DNA from: Methylobacterium sp. AMS5
Lineage (GTDB): Bacteria; Pseudomonadota; Alphaproteobacteria; Rhizobiales; Beijerinckiaceae
Direction: 5' to 3'
Length of the DNA stretch: 64,000 nucleotides
Assembly: GCF_001542815.1 (NCBI RefSeq)
Contig: NZ_CP006992.1
Location: 4,221,501 to 4,285,500 of the forward strand
The notes under the pieces are model-generated. The model did not search any database, was not told the DNA's origin, and saw only the letters and a program-made list of their open reading frames with translations. The stretch's first letter is position 1, and each line of letters begins with the position of its first letter. The position numbers and the translations under genes were made by a program. This document shows, piece after piece, positions 57,892 to 64,000 of this stretch.

Positions 57892-58027
57892 CGCGTGGGA
57901 TGGCTCGCCTCGCATGGATGCCGCGGTTAAGGTCTTGTTGACCATCCCGGCCGATCCTGTTCGGCCCGGAAGCCCGCGATGCGGGAACCGGCGCCCGCAA
58001 CCGCCATGGCGAGACCCGCGCATCCGC

Positions 58028-58495
58028 ATGACAACCGGCATGACATCGGGCTGCACGGCACGAGGCGCCGCGCGGCGCAAGGCATCGGCACGTCCGGGCC
58101 GGTTCGCGCTCCTCGGCGCGGCCGTGTACGGGATGGCCCTGTGTGGGTCTCCGTACGGTCCGGTTTCCGCTGTCCGTGCGGAGGAGCCGCTCTACCTGCG
58201 GATCCGCGCGAACCCGGAAGCCCGGCTCGCCGGGACTTCGGCCTCCGGGAGTGCGGCCTCCGGGCCGACGACCGGGCCGGCCGCTGCAGGGACCTTGCGC
58301 GAATCCGTCTGGGAGCGCAGCGACCGGCGCGCCCGGATCGCGATCGCCTCGGTTTGCACCGGATGCCTTCCCGCGCGTTCCGACCTGATCGCGGTCAGGC
58401 CGTCTTCCGTGGCGGAGGCTGCGGTCGCCGACATGCCTTTGCCGCTTTCGTCACGCTCTCCATCGCCCTTTGCACCGACAGCAGGTGACCCATGA
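58028..58495 (+). CDS. Hypothetical secreted or membrane protein
   Basis: The 155-aa frame begins MTTGMTSGCTARGAARRKA and has one hydrophobic stretch (RFALLGAAVYGMALCGSPYG), then a low-complexity Ser/Ala/Pro-rich region with two Cys (ASVCTGCLP). Support comes mainly from the ATGA overlap with the next gene. I do not recognise a family, and the coding nature is not certain. Confidence 0.4.
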   Translation: MTTGMTSGCTARGAARRKASARPGRFALLGAAVYGMALCGSPYGPVSAVRAEEPLYLRIRANPEARLAGTSASGSAASGPTTGPAAAGTLRESVWERSDRRARIAIASVCTGCLPARSDLIAVRPSSVAEAAVADMPLPLSSRSPSPFAPTAGDP

Positions 58496-58896
58496 CCCAG
58501 GCCCATCCGACCACCGGCGCGACCGTCGATCCGGAATGCCCGGTCTCCCTCGAACGGCTCGGCGAGGTCTACCGCGCCGACGACTACGATCTGCCCTACA
58601 TCCTCGAGGAGATTCCGGCGCTGACCCGCGCCAAGCTCGCCGCCTACCTCTACGGCAAGAGCCACATGCACCAGCTCGGCCTGAAGGTGGCCCGCGCCTG
58701 CGAGCGCGACGACCTGGTCCAGGCCGTGGGCGAGATCGGCTCGGTGATCTACGGCCAGTCCCGGTTGAAGCCCGCCCAGGCGGCGCCGGAGGTCGAGGTG
58801 CCGGCCGGGCGCGGCAAGGGGGGGCAAGTGGCTCCACCGAAGAAGGTCAAGATCAGCCTGGGCGGTTCGGCTGCCAAGGGCCGCAGCTTCGATTGA
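58492..58896 (+). CDS. Conserved hypothetical protein, small and soluble
   Basis: The 134-aa protein begins MTQAHPTTGATVDPECPVSL and has a helical core (LERLGEVYRADDYDLPYILE, IPALTRAKLAAYLYGKSHMH, LGLKVARACERDDLVQAVG), then a basic Gly/Lys-rich tail (VAPPKKVKISLGGSAAKG). It resembles small lineage-specific Methylobacterium proteins with no known role. The start overlaps the upstream stop (ATGA). Confidence 0.68.
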   Translation: MTQAHPTTGATVDPECPVSLERLGEVYRADDYDLPYILEEIPALTRAKLAAYLYGKSHMHQLGLKVARACERDDLVQAVGEIGSVIYGQSRLKPAQAAPEVEVPAGRGKGGQVAPPKKVKISLGGSAAKGRSFD

Positions 58897-59027
58897 ACCG
58901 CGATGCCGTTCCCGGCCGCCCAGCCACCGGAGGCGGCCGGGAACGACTCTCGAACGTGTGTCTTTGCGCCGTTCCCGAGCCCGGCCATGCGCCGCTGCGG
59001 GCCGTCGTGACCTGATCCAATTCATCC

Positions 59028-59234
59028 GAGCGCGTTCTTGCGACGAAGCGGTCACCGCTTCGTCGCAAGAACGCGCGTCAAAACAAAGACCTAGAGCATC
59101 ATCCCGAAAGGTGGCCTCCGGCTTTCGGAATAAAGGTGATGCGAAACCAAGAGCCTCAAGCATCGTCCTGGATCCGGTATCCAGGACGATGCTTGAGAGA
59201 CGCCGACCTGATGCCATCACGTCGGATACGGCTC
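59028..59234. repeat. Repeat family R3, copy 2, interrupted by R1
   Basis: The copy begins with a perfect palindrome: 23-base arms at 59030-59052 and 59054-59076 around one central C. GCGTCAAAACAAAGACCT follows, then R1 copy D, then GAGACGCCGACCTGATG and CACGTCGGATACGGCTCT. Compared with 34824-34928, R1 sits where that copy reads straight from AAAGACCT to GGAGACGCC. The rest of 58897-59271 holds no gene. Confidence 0.8.
59092..59197 (-). repeat. Double-hairpin repeat family R1, copy D
   Basis: TAGAGCATCATCCCGAAAGG opens the element, and the perfect hairpin AAGCATCGTCCTGGAT ... ATCCAGGACGATGCTT (59158-59194) closes it. It is in the reverse orientation to copies A and B and lies inside R3. Confidence 0.85.
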
Positions 59235-59271
59235 TGGATCGAATCGGTGTGACGGCGAGAGGGCAGGTTCG

Positions 59272-59544
59272 ATGTACGCGACGTGGTGGAAGCTCGGCCT
59301 CGACACGACCCTGCTCGCCTTCGAGGCGCAATCGGTGATCGCCCTGCGGATGGCCAAGCTCGCGGCCGGGGGCAGCGGTGCGCAGGTGGAGGCGCAGCGC
59401 ATGGTGAGCGAGAAGCTGTTCGCGGCCAGCGAGGCGGCGATGCAGCTCGCGACGGGCGCCTCGCACGGCGCGGTGGTGGCCGGCTATCGCCGCAAGGTGC
59501 GCGCGAACCACCGCCGTCTCTCCCGCAGCGCGGAACGCGGTTAA
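59272..59544 (+). CDS. Small conserved hypothetical protein
   Basis: The 90-aa protein is all helix: YATWWKLGLDTTLLAFEAQS, VIALRMAKLAAGGSGAQVEA and MVSEKLFAASEAAMQLATGA, then a basic end. The spacing of Ala and Gln recalls phasin-like proteins that coat polyhydroxybutyrate granules, but it is too short to be sure. The stop is just before a GTTAACC-rich stretch. Confidence 0.65.
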   Translation: MYATWWKLGLDTTLLAFEAQSVIALRMAKLAAGGSGAQVEAQRMVSEKLFAASEAAMQLATGASHGAVVAGYRRKVRANHRRLSRSAERG

Positions 59545-59606
59545 CCGCTCCTTAACCATGCGCTTCCATCGTTCGAACTCACGTCGGACGATTTCGGGAG
59601 AGCGTT

Positions 59607-60023
59607 ATGGTGCTGTGCGAGAACAGCGTGCGCGAGCGCGCCTACTACATCTGGGAAGGTGAAGGCCGGGTTTTCGGCCGGGCCGAGGCCCACTGGCTTC
59701 AGGCCGAGTCCGAGCTGCGGCAGGCCCCGGTTGCGGCGCTGATCGCAGCCGAGGCGTCCGCGGCGCCCGCCAAGGTTGCCAAGCCCCGCACCGCCCGCGC
59801 CAAGCCGGCGGTGCAAGCCCCCGCCGAGGCTCTGGCGAGCGTCGCCAAGGCGGCCAAGTCTGCTGCCAAAGCCAAAACACCTGCCAAGGCACTGGCCAAG
59901 AAGACGCCTGCCACGACGTCCGCGAAGGCTGCCGAGAAGCCCGCCGCCAAGGCGGTGAAGGCGGCACCCAGGGCCAAGCCGGCTGCCAGCCGCGCCGGAG
60001 CCGAGGCGCTCGTTCTCCACTGA
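59607..60023 (+). CDS. DUF2934 protein with Lys/Ala-rich tail
   Basis: The 138-aa protein opens with the short DUF2934 motif (VRERAYYIWEGEGRVFGRAE, HWLQAE), found in many Hyphomicrobiales proteins. The last 85 residues are almost only Lys, Ala and Pro (AKAPAKA-type), like a histone H1-like tail, and may bind nucleic acid. GGGAGAG precedes the ATG; a strong terminator follows. Confidence 0.8.
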   Translation: MVLCENSVRERAYYIWEGEGRVFGRAEAHWLQAESELRQAPVAALIAAEASAAPAKVAKPRTARAKPAVQAPAEALASVAKAAKSAAKAKTPAKALAKKTPATTSAKAAEKPAAKAVKAAPRAKPAASRAGAEALVLH

Positions 60024-60052
60024 GCCGCCCCGCAACACGGACGCGGTTCGAG

Positions 60053-60090
60053 AGCCCGCCGCCCTCCGGGGCCGGCGGGCTTCGCTTTTT
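60053..60090 (+). terminator. Rho-independent terminator of the DUF2934 gene
   Basis: AGCCCGCCG (60053-60061) and CGGCGGGCT (60073-60081) form a perfect 9-bp stem, followed by TCGCTTTTT. It lies 30 bases past the stop. Confidence 0.85.
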
Positions 60091-60210
60091 AGGGCCCCTC
60101 CGTGGAAAGTCGGGGCAAGCGAGCCTGAGACCCCGGAACGCGGGTCGGGCTCGGCCGTTTCCTTTCGCGCTTCGTCGGCGGGGCGCTGCTACGATCGAGG
60201 ATGACAAGCG

Positions 60211-60502
60211 ATGCGCGCGTTGATCGGCCGAGGTGCTGCCGCTCTCTGCCTCGGCACGATGCTGGCGGCCGGCGCCGCAGCGGCGGGCCCCGTGCGGGCA
60301 GGGGGACTCGTTCTACACCGCCCCCGCCGTACCGGCGGTGAGCGGCCGGGCCCCGTGGAACGCGCCCTGGGAATACGATTCCGGCAGCGGCAACGACCGC
60401 CGCCCCGAACTGCCCTACTACCAGCAGGGCCGCGGCCAGCAGACCGGCGGGCCCGCCCGCAATCTCCTTCCCGATGACGGCCTTCAGCTGTTTCCGCGCT
60501 GA
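60211..60502 (+). pseudogene. Small secreted-protein gene with a one-base frameshift
   Basis: The ATG at 60211 opens a signal peptide (MRALIGRGAAALCLGTMLAA, GAAAAG). That frame then loses all protein character. With one G removed from the five-G run at 60301-60305 the reading continues as AGDSFYTAPAVPAVSGRAPW, NAPWEYDSGSGNDRRPELPY and stops normally at 60502 (about 96 residues). It is either a real frameshift or a sequencing error in a homopolymer. The family is unknown. Confidence 0.6.
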
Positions 60503-60516
60503 GAAGGCCTGATTCG

Positions 60517-61188
60517 ATGTCCCCTCGCATCAAAGCCGTCGTCTTCGACATCGACGGCACCCTGCTCGACAGCGTCGATCTGCACGCCCGCGCCTGGGTC
60601 GAGGCCTTTGCGCATTTCGGGATCGAGACGGAGGAGGCGGACGTCCGCCGCCAGATCGGGAAGGGCGGCGACCAGCTCCTGCCTGTCTTCGTCGACGCGG
60701 ATCGGCTCGCCCGCGAGGGCGAAGCGATCGAGGCTTACCGCTCCGATCTGTTCAAGCGGTCCTATCTCGCGCAGGCCAAGCCGTTTCCCGCGGTGAAGGA
60801 ACTGCTCAGCCATGTGCGCGATGCAGGCCAGACCGTCGCGCTCGCGTCCTCCGGCAAGGCGGACGAGGTGGAAAACTACCAGAAAATCCTCGGCATCACC
60901 GATCTCGTCGACGTGGTCACGACCTCCGACGATGCCGATCGATCCAAGCCGCATCCCGACATCTTCGAAGCCGTGCTGAGGAAGCTTCCCGGTCTCCCCA
61001 AAGACGCGGTGATGGTGGTCGGGGATACCCCCTACGACGCACAAGCCGCTGCCGGCGCTGGCCTTTTCACGATCGGCGTCTTGTGCGGCGGCTTCCCGGA
61101 GGCCGCGCTGTCGGCGGCCGGATGCGTCGCGATCTACCGCGATCCGCAGGATCTGCTCGACGGCTACACGCGCTCGCCGCTCGCCTGA
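60517..61188 (+). CDS. HAD-superfamily phosphatase
   Basis: The 223-aa protein is a HAD hydrolase of the phosphoglycolate phosphatase/beta-phosphoglucomutase branch. Motif I FDIDGTLLDS, motif II LASSGKADE, the Lys in DRSKPHPDIF and motif IV VVGDTPYDAQAAAGAG are intact, with a helical cap between about 20 and 90. The substrate is unknown. It starts 14 bases after the frameshifted gene's stop. Confidence 0.9.
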   Translation: MSPRIKAVVFDIDGTLLDSVDLHARAWVEAFAHFGIETEEADVRRQIGKGGDQLLPVFVDADRLAREGEAIEAYRSDLFKRSYLAQAKPFPAVKELLSHVRDAGQTVALASSGKADEVENYQKILGITDLVDVVTTSDDADRSKPHPDIFEAVLRKLPGLPKDAVMVVGDTPYDAQAAAGAGLFTIGVLCGGFPEAALSAAGCVAIYRDPQDLLDGYTRSPLA

Positions 61189-61326
61189 CAAAGAGCCGGC
61201 TTCAAAAAGCTGTGAGGTGCGGCGCGGGATTTCGAAGGAACCGCTAACTGCAAGCCGGCAAACCTATGGCCTTGCGATTTGGAACCGTTTAAGAGCCCGC
61301 CCCGCGGGGGGCGAGCCCGTTTCCGG

Positions 61327-61533
61327 ATGCGACTCATGCAGACCACGGCCGAGACGTTCATTGCGACCTCGAAATCGATCCAGCAGCAGGTTGCCGAGGC
61401 CATTGAGGACCGGGCTCTCCCGATCAGCCGGCTCCTGCGCCTGATGTGGGCCCTCGACGCCGACCGCAGCGCCGCCAACCAGAACCTGCGGGCTCAGCTC
61501 CGCGCCCGGATCGGCGCTCCGCTGAGCGCCTGA
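61327..61533 (+). CDS. Small helical hypothetical protein
   Basis: The 68-aa protein (or 65 from ATG 61336) is helical and polar: QTTAETFIATSKSIQQQVAE, AIEDRALPISRLLRLMWALD and DRSAANQNLRAQLRARIG. It has no membrane segment or known motif. It resembles small conserved Methylobacterium proteins. Coding is supported by the amino acid make-up only. Confidence 0.55.
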   Translation: MRLMQTTAETFIATSKSIQQQVAEAIEDRALPISRLLRLMWALDADRSAANQNLRAQLRARIGAPLSA

Positions 61534-61655
61534 TCTTTCTGTTTGCCGCGTCGCCTGACGCGACGCGCGAGCAGACGGCTTCAACACTCGACACGTGCTT
61601 GCCTTTCGGCGCCCGACCGGCACCGGAAGGCATCGTTTTTCCAGGCCCTGTCTAC

Positions 61656-62348
61656 TTAGGCTTCTTGCGCCTCGGCCGGCGCTTCGATCCGGCCGGCGCG
61701 CAGGCGCACGGTGCGGTCGCACAGCCGGGCGAGGCCGGGATCGTGCGTCACCAGCACCAGGGTCGCGCCGCGGTCGCGCTTGAGCCCGAACAACAGGTCC
61801 ACGATCTGCCGCCCCGTCGCCTCGTCGAGGTTTCCCGTCGGCTCGTCGGCCACCAGGATCGCCGGATCGGGCGCGAGCGCACGGGCGATCGCCACCCGCT
61901 GCTGCTCCCCGCCGGAGAGCTGCGCCGGGTAGTGCCGCAGCCGGTGCCCGAGCCCCACCGCCTCGAGTTCCGCCGCCGCCCGTCCGTGCGGATCGGATGC
62001 GTTGGCGAGTTCGAGCGGCAGCGCCACGTTCTCCAGCGCGGTCATGGTCGGCACGAGGTGGAAGGCCTGGAACACGATGCCGATGTTGCGGCCGCGGAAG
62101 CGCGCGAGCCCGTCCTCATCGAGCCCGCCGAGATCCGTGCCGGCGATGGTGACGCGGCCGGTATCGGGCCGCTCCAGCCCGGCCATGACGGTGAGCAGGG
62201 TCGATTTCCCTGAGCCTGAGGGGCCGACGAGCCCGACCGCCTCGCCGCGCTCGACATCGAGCGAGATGCCACGCAGGACATGCACCCGCGCGGGGCCGCG
62301 GCCGAGGCTCAGCTCGATCTGCGACAGGGAGACAGCCTTGTTCGACAT
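61656..62348 (-). CDS. LolD/YbbA-like ABC transporter ATP-binding protein
   Basis: The 230-aa ATPase has Walker [10 protein letters not shown], signature [15 protein letters not shown], Walker B ILVADEPTGNLDEATG and the H-loop LVTHDPGLA, in the MacB/LolD/YbbA branch. It lies divergent from the TesA-like esterase, the same arrangement as ybbA-tesA in enterobacteria, so it is probably the YbbA-type partner of a large permease (not in the window). The start is ATG 62348. Confidence 0.88.
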   Translation of the reverse strand: MSNKAVSLSQIELSLGRGPARVHVLRGISLDVERGEAVGLVGPSGSGKSTLLTVMAGLERPDTGRVTIAGTDLGGLDEDGLARFRGRNIGIVFQAFHLVPTMTALENVALPLELANASDPHGRAAAELEAVGLGHRLRHYPAQLSGGEQQRVAIARALAPDPAILVADEPTGNLDEATGRQIVDLLFGLKRDRGATLVLVTHDPGLARLCDRTVRLRAGRIEAPAEAQEA

Positions 62349-62405
62349 CAGGCACCGACCGATCTTGGCGGGGAAGTTGGCGAGCAGCTTGGCAACCACC
62401 CGGAC

Positions 62406-63200
62406 ATGTCCGAGCGAAAGGATACGGTCTTGCACCACGCGAACGAAGCGGAAGCCGGACCCGGCAGGCTTGTGTCATGCTTGGGCGCCCGGCGCGAGGC
62501 GGACGAACCCGATGTGGGCCCGCGCCGCCTCCGGCGCAGGGTCGCGCTGATGCTCCTCTTCGCCGCAGCCACGCTCGTCGGTGCCGCAGGCCTGCGGCCC
62601 GGCTCGGCCCGGGCCGAGCCGGCGCCGCTCAAGCTCGTGGCCTTCGGCGACAGCCTCACCGCGGGCTACCGCCTGCCGGCCGATGCCGCCTTCCCGGCGG
62701 TTCTGGAGCGGGTGCTGAAGGCCAAGGGGTACCGGGTCGAGATCGCCAATGCCGGTGTATCGGGCGACACCAGCACCGGCGGGCTCGACCGGCTCGACTG
62801 GTCGGTGCCGGACGGCACGCAGGGCGTGATCCTCGAACTCGGCGCCAATGACATGCTGCGCGGCACCGATCCGGCGGTGACCCGCAAGGCGCTTGAGACG
62901 ATCATCGTGCGGCTGAAGGAGCGCAACATCCCGGTGTTGCTCGCCGGCATGCTGGCCGCGCCGAACCTCGGAACGGAGTACCGCGCCCGCTTCGACGCGA
63001 TCTATCCCGACTTGGCCAAGGCGCACGGCCTCGTGCTCTACCCGTTCTTTCTCGACGGCGTGACGGGCCAGCGCGCCAACACCATGGATGACGGGCTGCA
63101 CCCCACCGCCAAGGGCGTCGAGCGGATCGTCGAGGGCATCCTGCCGAGCGTCGAGACCTTCCTGGGCCGCCTGGTCCAGAATCCGGAGAAGAAGGGGTAG
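62406..63200 (+). CDS. TesA-like SGNH arylesterase/lysophospholipase
   Basis: The protein is an SGNH (GDSL) hydrolase: block I FGDSLTAGYRLP (catalytic Ser), block III ILELGANDMLRG and block V DDGLHPTAKG (catalytic Asp and His). These correspond to E. coli TesA and periplasmic arylesterases. An export signal (RRLRRRVALMLLFAAATLVG, then PGSARAEP) precedes the enzyme. The start is uncertain: ATG 62406 (given), GTG 62472 and ATG 62550 are in frame, and the last two place the signal nearer the N-terminus. Confidence 0.88.
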   Translation: MSERKDTVLHHANEAEAGPGRLVSCLGARREADEPDVGPRRLRRRVALMLLFAAATLVGAAGLRPGSARAEPAPLKLVAFGDSLTAGYRLPADAAFPAVLERVLKAKGYRVEIANAGVSGDTSTGGLDRLDWSVPDGTQGVILELGANDMLRGTDPAVTRKALETIIVRLKERNIPVLLAGMLAAPNLGTEYRARFDAIYPDLAKAHGLVLYPFFLDGVTGQRANTMDDGLHPTAKGVERIVEGILPSVETFLGRLVQNPEKKG

Positions 63201-63206
63201 CGAACC

Positions 63207-63773
63207 ATGCCGCGCCTGTTCACCGGGCTCGAGATCCCGCCGGACATCGCCGAGCGGCTGTCGTTCTTCCGCGGCGGCCTGCCCGGCGCCCGCTGGATCG
63301 AGCCGGGCGACTACCACGTCACCCTGCGGTTCCTCGGCGAGATCGACGCCATGATTGCCGCCGATATCGATGCCGGCCTGCGGGAGGCGCGGGTGCGCGC
63401 GCCGCTCACCGTGACACTGGACGGGCTGGCGAGCTTCGGCGGCGACCGGCCGCGGGCGCTCTACGCCTCGGTCGTCCCCACCCCGGAGCTCATCGACCTA
63501 CAGGAGGAGCACGAGCGCATCGCCCGCCGGGCCGGGGCCGCGCCGGAGCGGCGCAAGTTCACGCCGCACGTGACGCTGGCCCGCCTCAACCGCGAGGCCT
63601 CCCCGGAGGCCGTGGCGCGAAGGCTGGCCGAGGCGGGGGTGTTTGTCCGCCTGACCTTCACGGTGCGCCGCGCCGCCCTGTTCTCCGCCCGCACCTCGCG
63701 CGGCGGCGGGCCCTACCTCGTCGAGGCGGCCTATCCCTTCGCGGATGCGGATTTCGAGCTGGACGACGAATAG
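63207..63773 (+). CDS. thpR: RNA 2',3'-cyclic phosphodiesterase
   Basis: The 188-aa protein is a 2H phosphoesterase (formerly 2'-5' RNA ligase LigT). Both catalytic HxTx motifs are present: DYHVTLRFLG (H37, T39) and FTPHVTLARL (about H126). It opens 2',3'-cyclic phosphates at RNA ends. It starts 6 bases after the TesA stop, so the two are probably cotranscribed. Confidence 0.93.
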   Translation: MPRLFTGLEIPPDIAERLSFFRGGLPGARWIEPGDYHVTLRFLGEIDAMIAADIDAGLREARVRAPLTVTLDGLASFGGDRPRALYASVVPTPELIDLQEEHERIARRAGAAPERRKFTPHVTLARLNREASPEAVARRLAEAGVFVRLTFTVRRAALFSARTSRGGGPYLVEAAYPFADADFELDDE

Positions 63774-63854
63774 CGATGACTCTGCTTGCTGACGTCGTGC
63801 CCTTGCTTTGGGCCGCAGGTTGCGGCATGACGCGAGCCGCGCCGCGCGCGCCGT

Positions 63855-63931
63855 AGGAGTGTAGCTCAACTGGTCAGAGCACCGGTCTCCAAAACCGGGG
63901 GTTGGGGGTTCGAGTCCCTCCACTCCTGCCA
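63855..63931 (+). tRNA. tRNA-Trp (anticodon CCA)
   Basis: The cloverleaf has acceptor arms AGGAGTG and CACTCCT, a D-arm GCTCAACTGGTCAGAGC, the anticodon arm CCGGT-CTCCAAA-ACCGG giving anticodon CCA, and the T-arm GGGGGTTCGAGTCCCTC. The CCA tail is encoded (63929-63931). In related genomes this tRNA is followed by secE-nusG; the remaining 69 bases of the window show no gene. Confidence 0.96.
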
Positions 63932-64000
63932 CGGCGCCCACCGAGCCCGACGCCGAGACGGACCTGGCATCCGACCGGCGGCACCCCTTCCCGAACCCAT

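Noticed and set aside
63932..64000. Start of secE after tRNA-Trp
   Set aside because: The window ends before any recognisable secE start, so it is only expected from related genomes.

Overview
The window looks like chromosomal DNA of a Methylobacterium/Methylorubrum-type alphaproteobacterium (Hyphomicrobiales). This is inferred from the very high G+C, the rpsF-rpsR-DUF2232-rplI-dnaB-alr-radA order, the Porin_2 and Omp25-like outer-membrane proteins, an Irr-type iron box in front of a suf operon, and the many short palindromic repeats. No species is proven from the sequence alone. Gene density is high and almost all genes are intact housekeeping or transport genes. There is no prophage, IS element or CRISPR array.

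Layout. 1-900: the end of an MBL-fold hydrolase and a SCO-type copper chaperone. 890-8758 (minus strand): radA, alr, a metallophosphoesterase, dnaB, rplI, a DUF2232 membrane protein, rpsR and rpsF, i.e. a ribosomal-protein/replication cluster. 9000-13840: small genes, including a PH-domain protein, a DUF6481 protein, a cold-shock protein, small secreted proteins and a deformylase-like protein that lacks metal ligands, plus one decayed gene. 13860-18500: a TonB receptor with a tandem operator, a DUF3750 protein, a secreted protein and a GNAT acetyltransferase. 18590-34180: a transport-rich block with a GntP permease, a DctA-like symporter, aspartase, an alginate-export-type porin, a Porin_2 porin, a complete polar amino acid ABC transporter, a tandem DUF606 transporter and an ArsB-like pump.

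34550-43204: small secreted proteins, then a tight operon of a degenerate Nudix/NrtR-type regulator, an SPFH protein and an NAD-kinase-like protein. This operon has its own AT-rich promoter with two direct repeats and is the best candidate here for an undescribed system. It is followed by a Pls/PosA-type single-module NRPS with three membrane/beta-helix units. 43283-43773: a DUF5397-VapD toxin-antitoxin pair.

44713-52923: a suf Fe-S assembly locus (NifS-like desulfurase, sufB, sufC, sufD, sufS, sufT, sufA) behind two iron-control boxes. Its sufT-sufA junction holds a decayed Uma2 gene and a dispersed repeat. 53027-63931: a diguanylate cyclase, a DEAD-box helicase, an outer-membrane protein, several small lineage-specific genes (one with a single-base frameshift), a HAD phosphatase, a LolD/YbbA-like ATPase divergent from a TesA-like esterase, thpR and tRNA-Trp.

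Intergenic DNA carries at least five families of dispersed palindromic repeats. In two places a repeat supplies the stop codon of the neighbouring reading frame, and at 59.0-59.2 kb one repeat sits inside another next to a perfect 47-bp palindrome.
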